Shown here in pieces: positions 27,870 to 36,096 of a stretch of 64,000 nucleotides of DNA. The notes beneath the pieces were generated by a model. That model did not search any database, was not told where the DNA came from, and saw nothing but the letters and a program-made list of their open reading frames with translations. Every line of letters starts with the position of its first letter. The first letter of the stretch is position 1. Origin of the DNA: Terriglobia bacterium (GTDB lineage: Bacteria; Acidobacteriota; Terriglobia; Terriglobales; Acidobacteriaceae); the NCBI GenBank assembly GCA_020073465.1, contig JAIQFC010000006.1, positions 1-64,000 on the forward strand. Direction: 5' to 3'. Both the position numbers and the translations under genes were made by a program.

Positions 27870-29761
27870 TAGTTGGTGCCTCCAGGCTGCGACGGCCAGA
27901 CTTGAGCCGGCTCGGCATCTTCCAGCTTGGCCAGAATCAACTTCTCAATCTCCTCTGACATCCCGGCGAGAGTCGGGTGATCGAACAGGCTGAGCAAGCT
28001 CAATTCAACTCCAAAGTTTTGACTGATGCGCGTCAGCAACTGCGTCCCCAACAAAGAGTGCCCGCCCAAGAGGAAGAAGTTATCGTTTACACCCACCACC
28101 TTCACATTCAGCAAGTGCGACAGAATTGCCGCGAGGCGCTGTTCCACCAGGGTCCGCGGGGCGATGAACTCCTCGTCAACCAGACTGTTCGCCGCATCAG
28201 GGGCTGGCAGAGCCGTGCGGTCCACCTTCCCGTTGGCGGTCACCGGCAGAGCATTCACGCGCACAAAGGAGGCGGGAACCATGTAGGTTGGAAGCTGCTT
28301 GCTGACATACTCACGCAATTGCGTTGCGGTTACATTCGCGCTTGCCGCCAATACCAGGTAAGCGACCAGACTTTTCTCACGGCTGTCTCGCTCGCGAGCA
28401 ACCACCGCGCTCGTCTCAACCCCGGGATATTCATCGAGTACCCTGACGATTTCGCTCGGCTCGATCCGGTACCCGCGAATCTTCAGCTGGTCATCGGAGC
28501 GGCCCAGAAACTCGACCTCTCCGCTCGGCAGACACCGAACCAAGTCTCCAGTACGGTAAAGGCGGTCGGATGAATCTTCGCTGAACGGATTCGGGACGAA
28601 CTTTTGCGCCGTCAGATCGGGATGATTGCGGTACCCACGTCCGACGCCCGCCCCGCCAAGATACAGCTCACCCGCCACGCCAGCGGCCACTTCCTTCATC
28701 TCTTCGTCAAGAACGTATGCTTGGAGGTTGTCGATCGGTCTACCAATCGATGGAGCACGGTTGGATTCCCCAGGGGGAACAGCACCTGACGTGGCCACGA
28801 CAGTACACTCCGTTGGGCCGTAGTTGTTTACGAGAATGAAAGGCAGGTTCGCTGCGGGCCTGTGGTGTAAAGTGTCAGCACCGGTCAGAAGAATTCGCAG
28901 CGCGGTCTGCTTCGGCCATTGCAGCAACAGGAGCCGCTCGGCTAAGGGCGTGGCCATGAATCCAATCGTGATCCGTTCCTTCACCAGCCATTCACAGAGC
29001 CCTACGGGATCCTGGCGGAGCGCTTCGGGCGCCAGGTGAACGCTGGCTCCGGCAACCAGGTAAGGCCACAATTCCCACACTGCAGCGTCAAATCCGAGCG
29101 CCGCCAGATGGCTGGCTCGATCCGTCGCCGTCACTCCAAATGCCCGCAAGTGCCAGGAGACCAAGTTGGAGAGCCCGCGATGCAGAATCTCGACACCCTT
29201 CGGCTGCCCGGTCGAACCTGAGGTGTAGATCACATAAGCCAGACTTCCCTCGCTCACCATATGTGCAAGCGGCAACGGGCTCTGCTTCGCAATCTCTCCA
29301 GAATCGCGGTCGATGGCGACGACGCGATGACCATTCGACGGAAGGTGCGCGGCAAGGTCAGAGTGCGTTACGACGGCGGCGACATCCGCGTCTCGCAGCA
29401 TAAACTCCAGGCGCTCGCGCGGCGAATCAGGCGGAAGCGGCAAATAGGCGCTCCCGGCTTTCAAGATTGCCAGCGCCGCGATCACCATCGACGGAGAACG
29501 ATCCAGATACAGCCCCACCACCTGCTCGGGACCGACACCCAAGGCACGAAGGAAGCGTGCCAACTGGTTGGACCGGTTCTCCAATTCTGCGTACGTCAGA
29601 GTCTCCGAACCGCATGTCACCGCAATCGCGGCCGGAGAAGCCAGGGCCTGTTGCGCAACCAGGTCCGGAACACATGCTGGCTGAGTGTTGGCCGGCGCCA
29701 GCACTCCAACAATTGGGGTTACCACAGGCAAATGCGTTTTGGGCTCCAGATTGTTTTTCAA
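27869..29761 (-). CDS. NRPS A-T didomain
   Basis: About 630 residues; start uncertain. An ATG at 29911 would overlap the upstream sugar transferase by 76 nt, so a TTG near 29761 (reading LKNNLEPKTHLPVV) is taken. The adenylation domain has YTSGSTGQPKG, LGFDAAVWEL, NNYGPTE, YRTGDLVR and GKVDR; the carrier has LGGHSLLG with its phosphopantetheine Ser. No condensation or thioesterase domain is present. The specificity pocket read against GrsA is D-A-W-F-L-T-N-V-V-K, one residue from a leucine-type code I remember (D-A-W-F-L-G-N-V-V-K), so a Leu-like substrate is a tentative guess. Its stop overlaps the start of the P450-NRPS gene. Confidence 0.87.
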   Translation of the reverse strand: MKNNLEPKTHLPVVTPIVGVLAPANTQPACVPDLVAQQALASPAAIAVTCGSETLTYAELENRSNQLARFLRALGVGPEQVVGLYLDRSPSMVIAALAILKAGSAYLPLPPDSPRERLEFMLRDADVAAVVTHSDLAAHLPSNGHRVVAIDRDSGEIAKQSPLPLAHMVSEGSLAYVIYTSGSTGQPKGVEILHRGLSNLVSWHLRAFGVTATDRASHLAALGFDAAVWELWPYLVAGASVHLAPEALRQDPVGLCEWLVKERITIGFMATPLAERLLLLQWPKQTALRILLTGADTLHHRPAANLPFILVNNYGPTECTVVATSGAVPPGESNRAPSIGRPIDNLQAYVLDEEMKEVAAGVAGELYLGGAGVGRGYRNHPDLTAQKFVPNPFSEDSSDRLYRTGDLVRCLPSGEVEFLGRSDDQLKIRGYRIEPSEIVRVLDEYPGVETSAVVARERDSREKSLVAYLVLAASANVTATQLREYVSKQLPTYMVPASFVRVNALPVTANGKVDRTALPAPDAANSLVDEEFIAPRTLVEQRLAAILSHLLNVKVVGVNDNFFLLGGHSLLGTQLLTRISQNFGVELSLLSLFDHPTLAGMSEEIEKLILAKLEDAEPAQVWPSQPGGTN

Positions 29762-29835
29762 GACGAGTGGCTCAAAATGGCGAAGCTTTACAGCGTTTCT
29801 TACGTTCTTATTTGAACTGGCCCATGCTTCACAAA

Positions 29836-31278
29836 TCAGGCTGCACCAGAGCCCTTCAATACCGCAGGAATCGTTCTCAGCAAGATCTGGAAATCCAGCC
29901 ACAATGACCATTTGTCAATGTATTGCAGATCGAGCTCCATCCATTTCTCGAACGAGATGGAACTCCGGCCGCCGACCTGCCAGATACAAGTGATCCCCGG
30001 ACGAACGCTGAAGCGCCGGCGCTGCCAATCCTCGCTGAAGCCCTCGTAGTCCCGCACAGGAAGAGGCCGCGGGCCGACCAGGCTCATATCGCCGGTCAGG
30101 ACGTTGAGCAGCTGCGGCAATTCATCGATACTTGTCTTCCTCAGAAACTTCCCGACGCCAGTGATCCGCGGATCGTTCTTGATCTTGAACACCGGTCCGC
30201 TTACCTCGTTGAGGTGCTCCACCTCTTTCATCTTCTTCTCGGCGTCGGGGACCATGGTCCGGAGCTTGTAGATTTTGAAGCGCCGCTTGTTAAGCCCAAG
30301 GCGGTTTTGGACAAAGAATACCGGCCCCCGGGATGTCAGCTTGATGAGCAGTGCGGCGAGAAGAAACACGGGAGAGAGCAGGACAATCAGGATCAGCGAA
30401 ACGGTGAAGTCGAACACCCTCTTCACCATAATCGAGGTTCCCTCGACCATTCCACCGGTGTAGTGGGTGATGACGGAGTGTCCCTCGAATTCGTCGGCTC
30501 TCGATTTGGCTAGCTTGAGATTAAACAGGTTGGAAGGGAAACGCAGCACAATGCCCTGCTGTTCGCAGAGCGCTGCCACCTCGGACGCATGTGCATGAAG
30601 GGAGCGCATGGGCAGCGCCATCGCCACTTCGTCTACTACGTTCTGACGAAGAAAACTTGGAAGCCCGGCGAAGTCAGAGACCCGCTTGTATCCCGACTCG
30701 CGAAATTCGGTGGCGCCTTCCCATTCATCGTCCACAAAACCGATGATGCGATAGCCCAACTCCGCCGTGCCTTCGATCTTGCGGGCAAACTGCACCGCCC
30801 GGGCGCTGGTCCCCACAATCAGCATGTCACGCAGGTTCCTGCCATGCAGCCGCACCTGCTTGAGCACTTTGCGCAAGATCAGACGGCTCAGCATCGTACT
30901 CAGCGTGCTGCTCGTCCAGAAGACCAGGGCAAAAACCACCGTGATCATTCGGATGTGGAAAAGGGCCGCTCCCAGCAGAATTGCCAGGGTTCCCACGCTG
31001 CTGGCTTTGAGGATGTCCGTTGTTTCTTCCCACCGGCCGGAGAGCCGGTGAGAGTCGTAGATCCCGAACACCGAGAAAACCAGGTGCCAGGTCAGCAGCA
31101 GTCCTGCGAAGATCACAAAGTTCGAGATCTTCACTCGCATGGACAGAAACTCTTCCAGAGTGAAGTTGCTGTTCACGTGCGAGACCACAATCGTGGCCAC
31201 CGCAAATGACAGCAGCATGAGCCCGAGGTCGTAAATCTTCAGGGCGTTGAGAAGAACCTGGCGGCGAATCGTACCCAC
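29836..31278 (-). CDS. Undecaprenyl-phosphate sugar phosphotransferase (initiating enzyme)
   Basis: 480 residues, starting with GTG. Four N-terminal membrane segments (about 10-125), a nucleotide-fold middle domain (LRDMLIVGTSARAVQFARKI), one further membrane hairpin (VSLILIVLLSPVFLLAALLI) and the C-terminal phosphoglycosyl-transferase catalytic domain with NKRRFKIYKLRTM, FLRKTSIDELPQLLNVL and DMSLVGPRPLP. This is the polyprenyl glycosylphosphotransferase layout of WbaP/WcaJ enzymes. It loads the first sugar-1-phosphate (often glucose or galactose) on undecaprenyl phosphate and so starts the repeat unit. It sits between the carrier-protein gene and the A-T gene. Confidence 0.9.
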   Translation of the reverse strand: MGTIRRQVLLNALKIYDLGLMLLSFAVATIVVSHVNSNFTLEEFLSMRVKISNFVIFAGLLLTWHLVFSVFGIYDSHRLSGRWEETTDILKASSVGTLAILLGAALFHIRMITVVFALVFWTSSTLSTMLSRLILRKVLKQVRLHGRNLRDMLIVGTSARAVQFARKIEGTAELGYRIIGFVDDEWEGATEFRESGYKRVSDFAGLPSFLRQNVVDEVAMALPMRSLHAHASEVAALCEQQGIVLRFPSNLFNLKLAKSRADEFEGHSVITHYTGGMVEGTSIMVKRVFDFTVSLILIVLLSPVFLLAALLIKLTSRGPVFFVQNRLGLNKRRFKIYKLRTMVPDAEKKMKEVEHLNEVSGPVFKIKNDPRITGVGKFLRKTSIDELPQLLNVLTGDMSLVGPRPLPVRDYEGFSEDWQRRRFSVRPGITCIWQVGGRSSISFEKWMELDLQYIDKWSLWLDFQILLRTIPAVLKGSGAA

Positions 31279-31395
31279 AGGGAAAACCTCCGAGGAACCA
31301 GACTCGTTGTGTTGTAGTCGTTAGGTGCGCGGGGGGGAGGTTTACTCAACTGAACGAATGTCCGGACACCACTACGAATGAGAGTCACAACAACG

Positions 31396-31422
31396 GCCGG
31401 CAACCCTCATTCGAGGGCCGGC
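31396..31422 (-). terminator. Stem-loop at the end of the carrier-protein gene
   Basis: On the minus strand GCCGG-CCCTC pairs with GAGGG-CCGGC around a GAAT loop, with a 3-nt bulge; the stem touches the stop codon of the carrier gene. Only a loose T-rich stretch (GTTGTTGTG) follows, so termination may be partial, letting transcription enter the sugar transferase under the head antiterminator. Confidence 0.45.
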
Positions 31423-31688
31423 TACTTCTTCGATTTCGCGATCAAAAGCTGCTCGATCGAGTCGACGGACTTCAGATTTTCCGGATTGATTTCCTCGTCA
31501 CTGACGCGAACTCCGAAATTCTCCTCCAGGAAGGAGACAAGTCGGAAGATTCCCAGGGAATCGATCACGCCATTGTCCATGAGCGACTCGTCATCTCGAA
31601 ACGACGAGATGCCCTTCACACTTGCCAGGTTCTCTTGAATGAATTCGCGAATCTGATCCTTAACAGCGGGTTGCGTGCTTTCGGTCAT
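31422..31688 (-). CDS. Stand-alone acyl/peptidyl carrier protein (PltL-like)
   Basis: 88 residues from the ATG at 31688 (MTESTQPAVKDQ), with GAGGAG about 14 nt upstream; an in-frame start at 31727 adds a basic head without support. The phosphopantetheine site is Ser44 in NGVIDSLGIFRLV, within a single four-helix carrier fold (DESLMDNGVIDSLG ... EEINPENLKSVDSIEQ). The size equals that of PltL-type carriers in pyrrole pathways. It directly follows the proline-type adenylation enzyme and acyl-CoA dehydrogenase-like gene, so it most likely holds prolyl- and then dehydrogenated prolyl groups as thioesters. Confidence 0.85.
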   Translation of the reverse strand: MTESTQPAVKDQIREFIQENLASVKGISSFRDDESLMDNGVIDSLGIFRLVSFLEENFGVRVSDEEINPENLKSVDSIEQLLIAKSKK

Positions 31689-31769
31689 AACAGGGTTTTT
31701 GCTCCTCTTCAGGGTCTTGGTTACCAAACCAACTTTGTTGCGAAAATCAATGGCTCGAACTCGGCTCCG

Positions 31770-33344
31770 CTATACCAGCGCAGCCTGAGCCAAACGGACG
31801 CGGTCGATCTTGCCGGTGGAAGTCTTCGGCAAGTCGTCCATGAAATCGATGATCTCGGGGATCATGTACTTGGGGATCTTGACGGCACAATGCGACTGCA
31901 ACTCCGCCGGCTTGAGCGTCTGGGATTCGTGCGTCGAAACCACCGCCTTGATGCGGTTGCCTACGATGTCATCTGGAATGGCAATCGCCGCGGCCTCTTT
32001 CACGCCAGGATGGCTCAACAGCGCGCTCTCAATCTCTCCCAATTCAATCCGATATCCGCGGCTCTTGATCATGCTGTCGCGACGGCCCAGGAAATAGTAG
32101 TTGCCGTCCTCCGCCAGCGAGACCAAGTCGCCAGTGCGGTACATATTCTCTTGAAAATTCTTCTGGAAGCGATTGGGCACAACCATCTTCGCCGTCTTCT
32201 CTGAATCCGCCCAATATCCATAGGTCACCGCCGGACCACGCACATACAATTCGCCGGTCTCGCCGACAGCGGTCACGATCTGGTCCTGGTCGTTCACGGC
32301 AAATACTTCGGTGTTCTCGCATGCAATACCGATCGGCAACTTGTCCATACTGTCGAGCCGCGACGGCTCTACTTTGTAATAGGTACAGACGTTCGTCTCG
32401 GTCGGGCCGTAGAGGTTGTAGAAGTCCACGCCGGGCAGCAGTTCGACCAACTGCCGCAGGTATTTCATCGGAAAGACTTCGCCCGCGAACAGAATCGTAC
32501 GCAGCCGCGCCAGCTTCTCACGCTGCAGATTGGCATGGAGCAGAAGAAGGACCAGCGCTGAAGGAACCGAGTACCAAACCGTAATCCCTTTGCTCTCGAT
32601 GAAGTTGGCAAGCGTCGTCGGGAACAGCGCGATGTCTTCCGTGACCAGATAAACCGTAGCCCCCGCCTCGATTGTGTTGTACACATCGAACACCGAGAGA
32701 TCGAAGTGCAGCGGCGCGTGGTTGGAGAGCTTGTCTTCGCTCGTAACGTGAAACGTCTCCGCGCACCACTCCACGAAAGTGAGCGCGTTCTGGTGCGACA
32801 GCATGACGCCCTTGGGACGCCCCGTTGATCCTGAGGTGTACAAGATGTATGCCAGGTCCGTTTCGGTAAGTGTCACCTGAGGACTGTTGTTTGCCGGAAA
32901 CTCCGCGAGCAGCGACCAGGGAATCACGCCCCCGCCGTTGCCCGACTTCAACTCCGAGTCGACCAGTACCGAGACCTGGAGTGAATGCAGGGTCGCGACG
33001 TCCAGACCGCGGCGCTTCTCACTATTTGTAATCAGCACCCGCACTCCGCAGTTTCCCAGGATGTAGCCCACCCGGTCAGCCGGCGCAGCCGGGTCGCAGG
33101 GCACATACACGGCACCCGCCTTGAGCACGCCAAACATGCTGACCACCGACTCGACCGACTTGGGAAAATACAGGCCGACGCGGTCGCCCTTCTTCACGCC
33201 GTGTTGCAGCAGCAGATGCGCCAGCTGGTTCGACCGCTCATCCAACTCCCGGTACGTAATACTTCGTCCGCGAGCCCAAACCGCAGTTTTCTCCGGATAC
33301 TGAGCCGCACTCTTTTTCAGCAATTGTTGCAGTGTGTAGGCCAT
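31770..33344 (-). CDS. Stand-alone adenylation enzyme, PltF-like (prolyl-AMP ligase candidate)
   Basis: 524 residues, a single ANL adenylation domain without a carrier domain. Motifs: LYTSGSTGRPKG (169-179), NLYGPTETNV, YRTGDLVSL, RGYRIELGEIES and GKIDR. The segment HAPLHFDLSVFDVY (209-222) is typical of pyrrole-pathway prolyl-AMP ligases. The pocket read against GrsA is D-L-F-Y-L-A-L-V-C-K (Asp215, Leu216, Phe219, Tyr258, Leu285, Ala287, Leu311, Val319, Cys320 and the late Lys); from memory the pyrrole-pathway code is D-L-L-Y-L-A-L-V-C-K. It should activate L-proline and load the 88-residue carrier encoded next. D-Ala-ligase or other ANL functions are less likely given the neighbours. Confidence 0.85.
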   Translation of the reverse strand: MAYTLQQLLKKSAAQYPEKTAVWARGRSITYRELDERSNQLAHLLLQHGVKKGDRVGLYFPKSVESVVSMFGVLKAGAVYVPCDPAAPADRVGYILGNCGVRVLITNSEKRRGLDVATLHSLQVSVLVDSELKSGNGGGVIPWSLLAEFPANNSPQVTLTETDLAYILYTSGSTGRPKGVMLSHQNALTFVEWCAETFHVTSEDKLSNHAPLHFDLSVFDVYNTIEAGATVYLVTEDIALFPTTLANFIESKGITVWYSVPSALVLLLLHANLQREKLARLRTILFAGEVFPMKYLRQLVELLPGVDFYNLYGPTETNVCTYYKVEPSRLDSMDKLPIGIACENTEVFAVNDQDQIVTAVGETGELYVRGPAVTYGYWADSEKTAKMVVPNRFQKNFQENMYRTGDLVSLAEDGNYYFLGRRDSMIKSRGYRIELGEIESALLSHPGVKEAAAIAIPDDIVGNRIKAVVSTHESQTLKPAELQSHCAVKIPKYMIPEIIDFMDDLPKTSTGKIDRVRLAQAALV

Positions 33345-33383
33345 GGGTTCCCGTTCAGCAGAAGATCGAAGTGGTGGATTGGA

Positions 33384-34529
33384 CTAGAGTCCTTGAAATC
33401 CGGCAATGATGACTTTCTGGATCTCGGAGGTGCCGGAGTAAATTTTCCCCGAAATCGCGTCGCGCAAATCGCGCTCCATCTCGTATTCCGTCGTGTAGCC
33501 GTAGCCGCCGTGAATCTGGATTGCGTCGAGGCAGGTCTGCACCGTGGCCTCGCTTACGTACAGCTTGGCCATCGATGCTTCGCGCAGGGCATGCCGCCCC
33601 TGGCTCTTGAGCCACGCCGCCTTGTAGAGCAGCAGGCGCCCTGTCTCGAGCCGTACTTCCATGTCGGCAATCTTGTTGGCGATGGCGGAATATTTTCCGA
33701 TCGGCTGGCCAAACTGCTGGCGCTCGCGGGCGTACTTCACGCAAGTTTCGATCAGCCGCTGCATCATGCCCAGATGGCTGGCAAGGATGCAGGTACGCTC
33801 CCATTCCATGGAGTGAGTAAAGATCGCCTGCCCGCTGCCTTCTTTGCCCAGAATGTTCTCGGCCGGAACTTCGCAGTCGACTAATGCGACCTCCGACATC
33901 GGCGACGTCCGCAATCCCATCTTGTGCAGCTTCTTGCCGACGATGAGTCCAGGATGGCCCTTCTCGATCAGGAATCCGGTGACTCCATTCGCGCCCTTGG
34001 ACGGATCGACATTCGCAAAAACGATGAACAGATCACCGTGGATCGTGTTCGTGATGAACGTCTTTGTCCCATTGATGACGTAACGGTCGCCTTTGCGCTC
34101 CGCGCGTGTGCGCAGGCTGTAGGCGTCGGAACCCGACATCGGCTCCGTCATGCAGTGCAGCCCAATCCATTCGCCGCTGATCAGCTTGGGCAGGTACTTG
34201 CGCTTTTGTTCCTCGGTTCCGAACCCCATCAACGGAATCACCGTGGTCCACATGTGGGCGTTCAGAGAAAACAGAAACCCATTGTCCTTGCAGCCGTAGC
34301 CGAGAGCTTCCAGCGCGCAGACCGTGGTCAGCGTATCCGCTCCGCCGCCACCGTATTCGGTGGGAACTGGCAGGCCTTGAATCCCGAACTGTGCGCATTT
34401 TTTCCAGAAATCGAAAGGAAACTCTTCCTCCCGGTCGCGCCGTTCCAGGTCGTCGTTTAACTCCGTGCGGGCAAAACGAATCACCTCTTTGCGAAACGCT
34501 GCTTGCTCTTCTGTCCAGGCAAAATCCAA
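33384..34529 (-). CDS. Acyl-CoA dehydrogenase-like flavoprotein, PltE-like (prolyl-S-carrier dehydrogenase candidate)
   Basis: 381 residues, full acyl-CoA dehydrogenase fold. FAD and substrate motifs: HCMTEPMSGSD (125-135), FITNTIHGD, RQQFGQPIGKYSAI, and IHGGYGYTTEYEMERDLRDA with KIYSGTSEIQ near the end. The catalytic base appears as Glu244 in SMEWERTCILASHLGMM, the same W-E-R position used by proline-carrier dehydrogenases (PltE, AnaB) and by isovaleryl-CoA dehydrogenase. Placed between the acyltransferase and the PltF-like gene, it should oxidise carrier-bound proline either to a pyrroline (one step) or fully to pyrrole-2-carboxyl (two steps). A conventional CoA-ester role cannot be excluded from sequence. 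Confidence 0.87.
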   Translation of the reverse strand: MDFAWTEEQAAFRKEVIRFARTELNDDLERRDREEEFPFDFWKKCAQFGIQGLPVPTEYGGGGADTLTTVCALEALGYGCKDNGFLFSLNAHMWTTVIPLMGFGTEEQKRKYLPKLISGEWIGLHCMTEPMSGSDAYSLRTRAERKGDRYVINGTKTFITNTIHGDLFIVFANVDPSKGANGVTGFLIEKGHPGLIVGKKLHKMGLRTSPMSEVALVDCEVPAENILGKEGSGQAIFTHSMEWERTCILASHLGMMQRLIETCVKYARERQQFGQPIGKYSAIANKIADMEVRLETGRLLLYKAAWLKSQGRHALREASMAKLYVSEATVQTCLDAIQIHGGYGYTTEYEMERDLRDAISGKIYSGTSEIQKVIIAGFQGL

Positions 34530-34564
34530 AGTTCGTCCCCTCGTTCTGGTCTTCAGCTGTACGA

Positions 34565-35230
34565 CTAGGCGGAAGCCTTCTGCTCCGACTTCTCTGCCTC
34601 GCTCGTCCTGATCTTCGGTTCGGTCCCATTCCGTTTCGGCTCGGCGCCGTTGGGCTTGAACTCCGCCCCGTTTGTGTTGGCGTCGGGTTGCGCGGCTCTC
34701 CAGGGAAAGCGCCGCGGCTTGCCGCCCGGCAGCTTGATCCGTGCCGGCACGCCCATGATCGTCGTGTTGTCCGGGACGTCGGTGATCACCACGCTATTGG
34801 CCACGATCACAACGTTGTTGCCGATCTTCGCGTCACCCACGATTTTGCAGCCGGCGCCAAAATAAACGTTGTCCCCGACCCCGCGGCACCCCGAGCCAAT
34901 CAAGACTCCGGATTGAAACGTCGCACCTTCCCCAATCTTGACCGGCGGGATGTACAGGCCCTGCGGCGTATGGATCACCATTCCCTTGCCGATCTCGGCA
35001 TCCGGCGAGATAAACACTCCCAGGAACAACTGGTTGAATCTCTGCCACAGAAGCGCCGGAATCATCAGCAACTGGCGGACGACCGGAATCCTCACCCTCT
35101 GTGCCCAGTACCCGTAGCGGTAACACAACAGCGCCGGCATTTCGACGTGCAGCAGTACTCGCCACAGGCCCTTCTCCATCTTGCGGTCGCCCATGGCGGC
35201 TTGAAAGTCGGCGCGTAAGTTTTCGAACAT
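34565..35230 (-). CDS. Serine O-acetyltransferase-like hexapeptide acyltransferase
   Basis: 221 residues. An N-terminal helical part (MFENLRADFQAAMGDRKMEK) precedes a left-handed beta-helix of hexapeptide repeats: ISPDAEIGKGMVIHTPQGLYI, VKIGEGATFQSGVLIGSG, DNVYFGAGCKIVGDAKIGNN and VVIVANSVVITDVPDN, as in CysE-type enzymes but shorter at the N-terminus. The C-terminal 45 residues are a low-complexity Asn/Gly/Glu/Lys-rich tail (NGAEPKRNGTEPK). It may O- or N-acetylate a sugar, or transfer the acyl group made by the adjoining PltE/PltF/PltL-like trio; the second idea rests on position only. Confidence 0.8.
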   Translation of the reverse strand: MFENLRADFQAAMGDRKMEKGLWRVLLHVEMPALLCYRYGYWAQRVRIPVVRQLLMIPALLWQRFNQLFLGVFISPDAEIGKGMVIHTPQGLYIPPVKIGEGATFQSGVLIGSGCRGVGDNVYFGAGCKIVGDAKIGNNVVIVANSVVITDVPDNTTIMGVPARIKLPGGKPRRFPWRAAQPDANTNGAEFKPNGAEPKRNGTEPKIRTSEAEKSEQKASA

Positions 35231-35291
35231 TTTCTTTCTGGCCCTTGGAATTTCTGACGAGTTGGTAACGCTGGATTGGATGGAGCCGAAC

Positions 35292-36062
35292 CTAGAGCTT
35301 CTTGTAGATCGACTCTGGAATCGGGAAGGTCCGTTGGTTCAGCACCGCCCCGAGCACGCGAGCTCTCGCGGTTTGCAGTTCGTGCACGGCCTTTCTTGCC
35401 CATTCGCGACGCGACGAGTTTGCTTTCAACACCAGGACAACCCCGTCCGCAGCGCAACCCAGAGCGACCCCATCGCTGCAAACACTCATGGCAGCCGTAT
35501 CGATCAGGACATAATCGAATTCGTTTCGGAGTTCCGCCAGGCGCAGCCGCATCCGGTCGGAACTCATCAGCCCCTGCCAGTTCTCGCCCGTCGAGCCGCA
35601 GCTGACCAGATACAGGTTCGGTCGCGATAACCTCTGTACGTAGTGCGCAATCGGCTCCGTGAAGCGCAGAGAATCCGAAAGTCCCTGGTAATTCGACACC
35701 CCAAACATCTCATGCTGGGCCGGTTCGCGCAGGTTGGCATCCACCAGACAAACCGTACCCGTGACCTGGGAGGCCAGAACTTCCGCCGTCCGGGCGCACA
35801 TCCAACTGCATCCGTTCCCCGGTTCGGTGCCCATGAAGACGACCGACCGCGGTGACTCGACTCCCGGCAGCAGAAACAGGCGTTGCACCAGCTTGGTGAC
35901 TTCTTCCAGTTCCTTGGCCCCAATATTCAAGACCGGTGTCTGCGGCAGCACCGCAGCCTCGACCAACGTCTCGGGCACGTCATGGGTCATCAGGACTTCC
36001 TCAGGTTGGAAGACGCCCTGCTCTTTCCCGATTTTCTGCAGCAACTCGAAATTTCGACTCAT
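35292..36062 (-). CDS. BY-kinase/CpsD-like P-loop protein with degenerate Walker A
   Basis: 256 residues in the CpsD/CapB (MinD-like) family. Recognisable parts are FMGTEPGNGCSWMCARTAEVL (Walker A region), TVCLVDANLREPAQHEMF (Walker A') and FDYVLIDTAAMSVCSDG (Walker B). In an active BY-kinase the loop reads G-x-G-K-S/T; here it is G-N-G-C-S, so the catalytic Lys is replaced by Cys. There is no tyrosine cluster at the C-terminus. It probably acts as a non-kinase partner of the Wzz/GumC-like protein encoded just upstream, regulating chain length or assembly. Confidence 0.8.
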   Translation of the reverse strand: MSRNFELLQKIGKEQGVFQPEEVLMTHDVPETLVEAAVLPQTPVLNIGAKELEEVTKLVQRLFLLPGVESPRSVVFMGTEPGNGCSWMCARTAEVLASQVTGTVCLVDANLREPAQHEMFGVSNYQGLSDSLRFTEPIAHYVQRLSRPNLYLVSCGSTGENWQGLMSSDRMRLRLAELRNEFDYVLIDTAAMSVCSDGVALGCAADGVVLVLKANSSRREWARKAVHELQTARARVLGAVLNQRTFPIPESIYKKL

Positions 36063-36096
36063 TTTCCCGTCCGTGGTTCGTTATTGATCGCGAACT

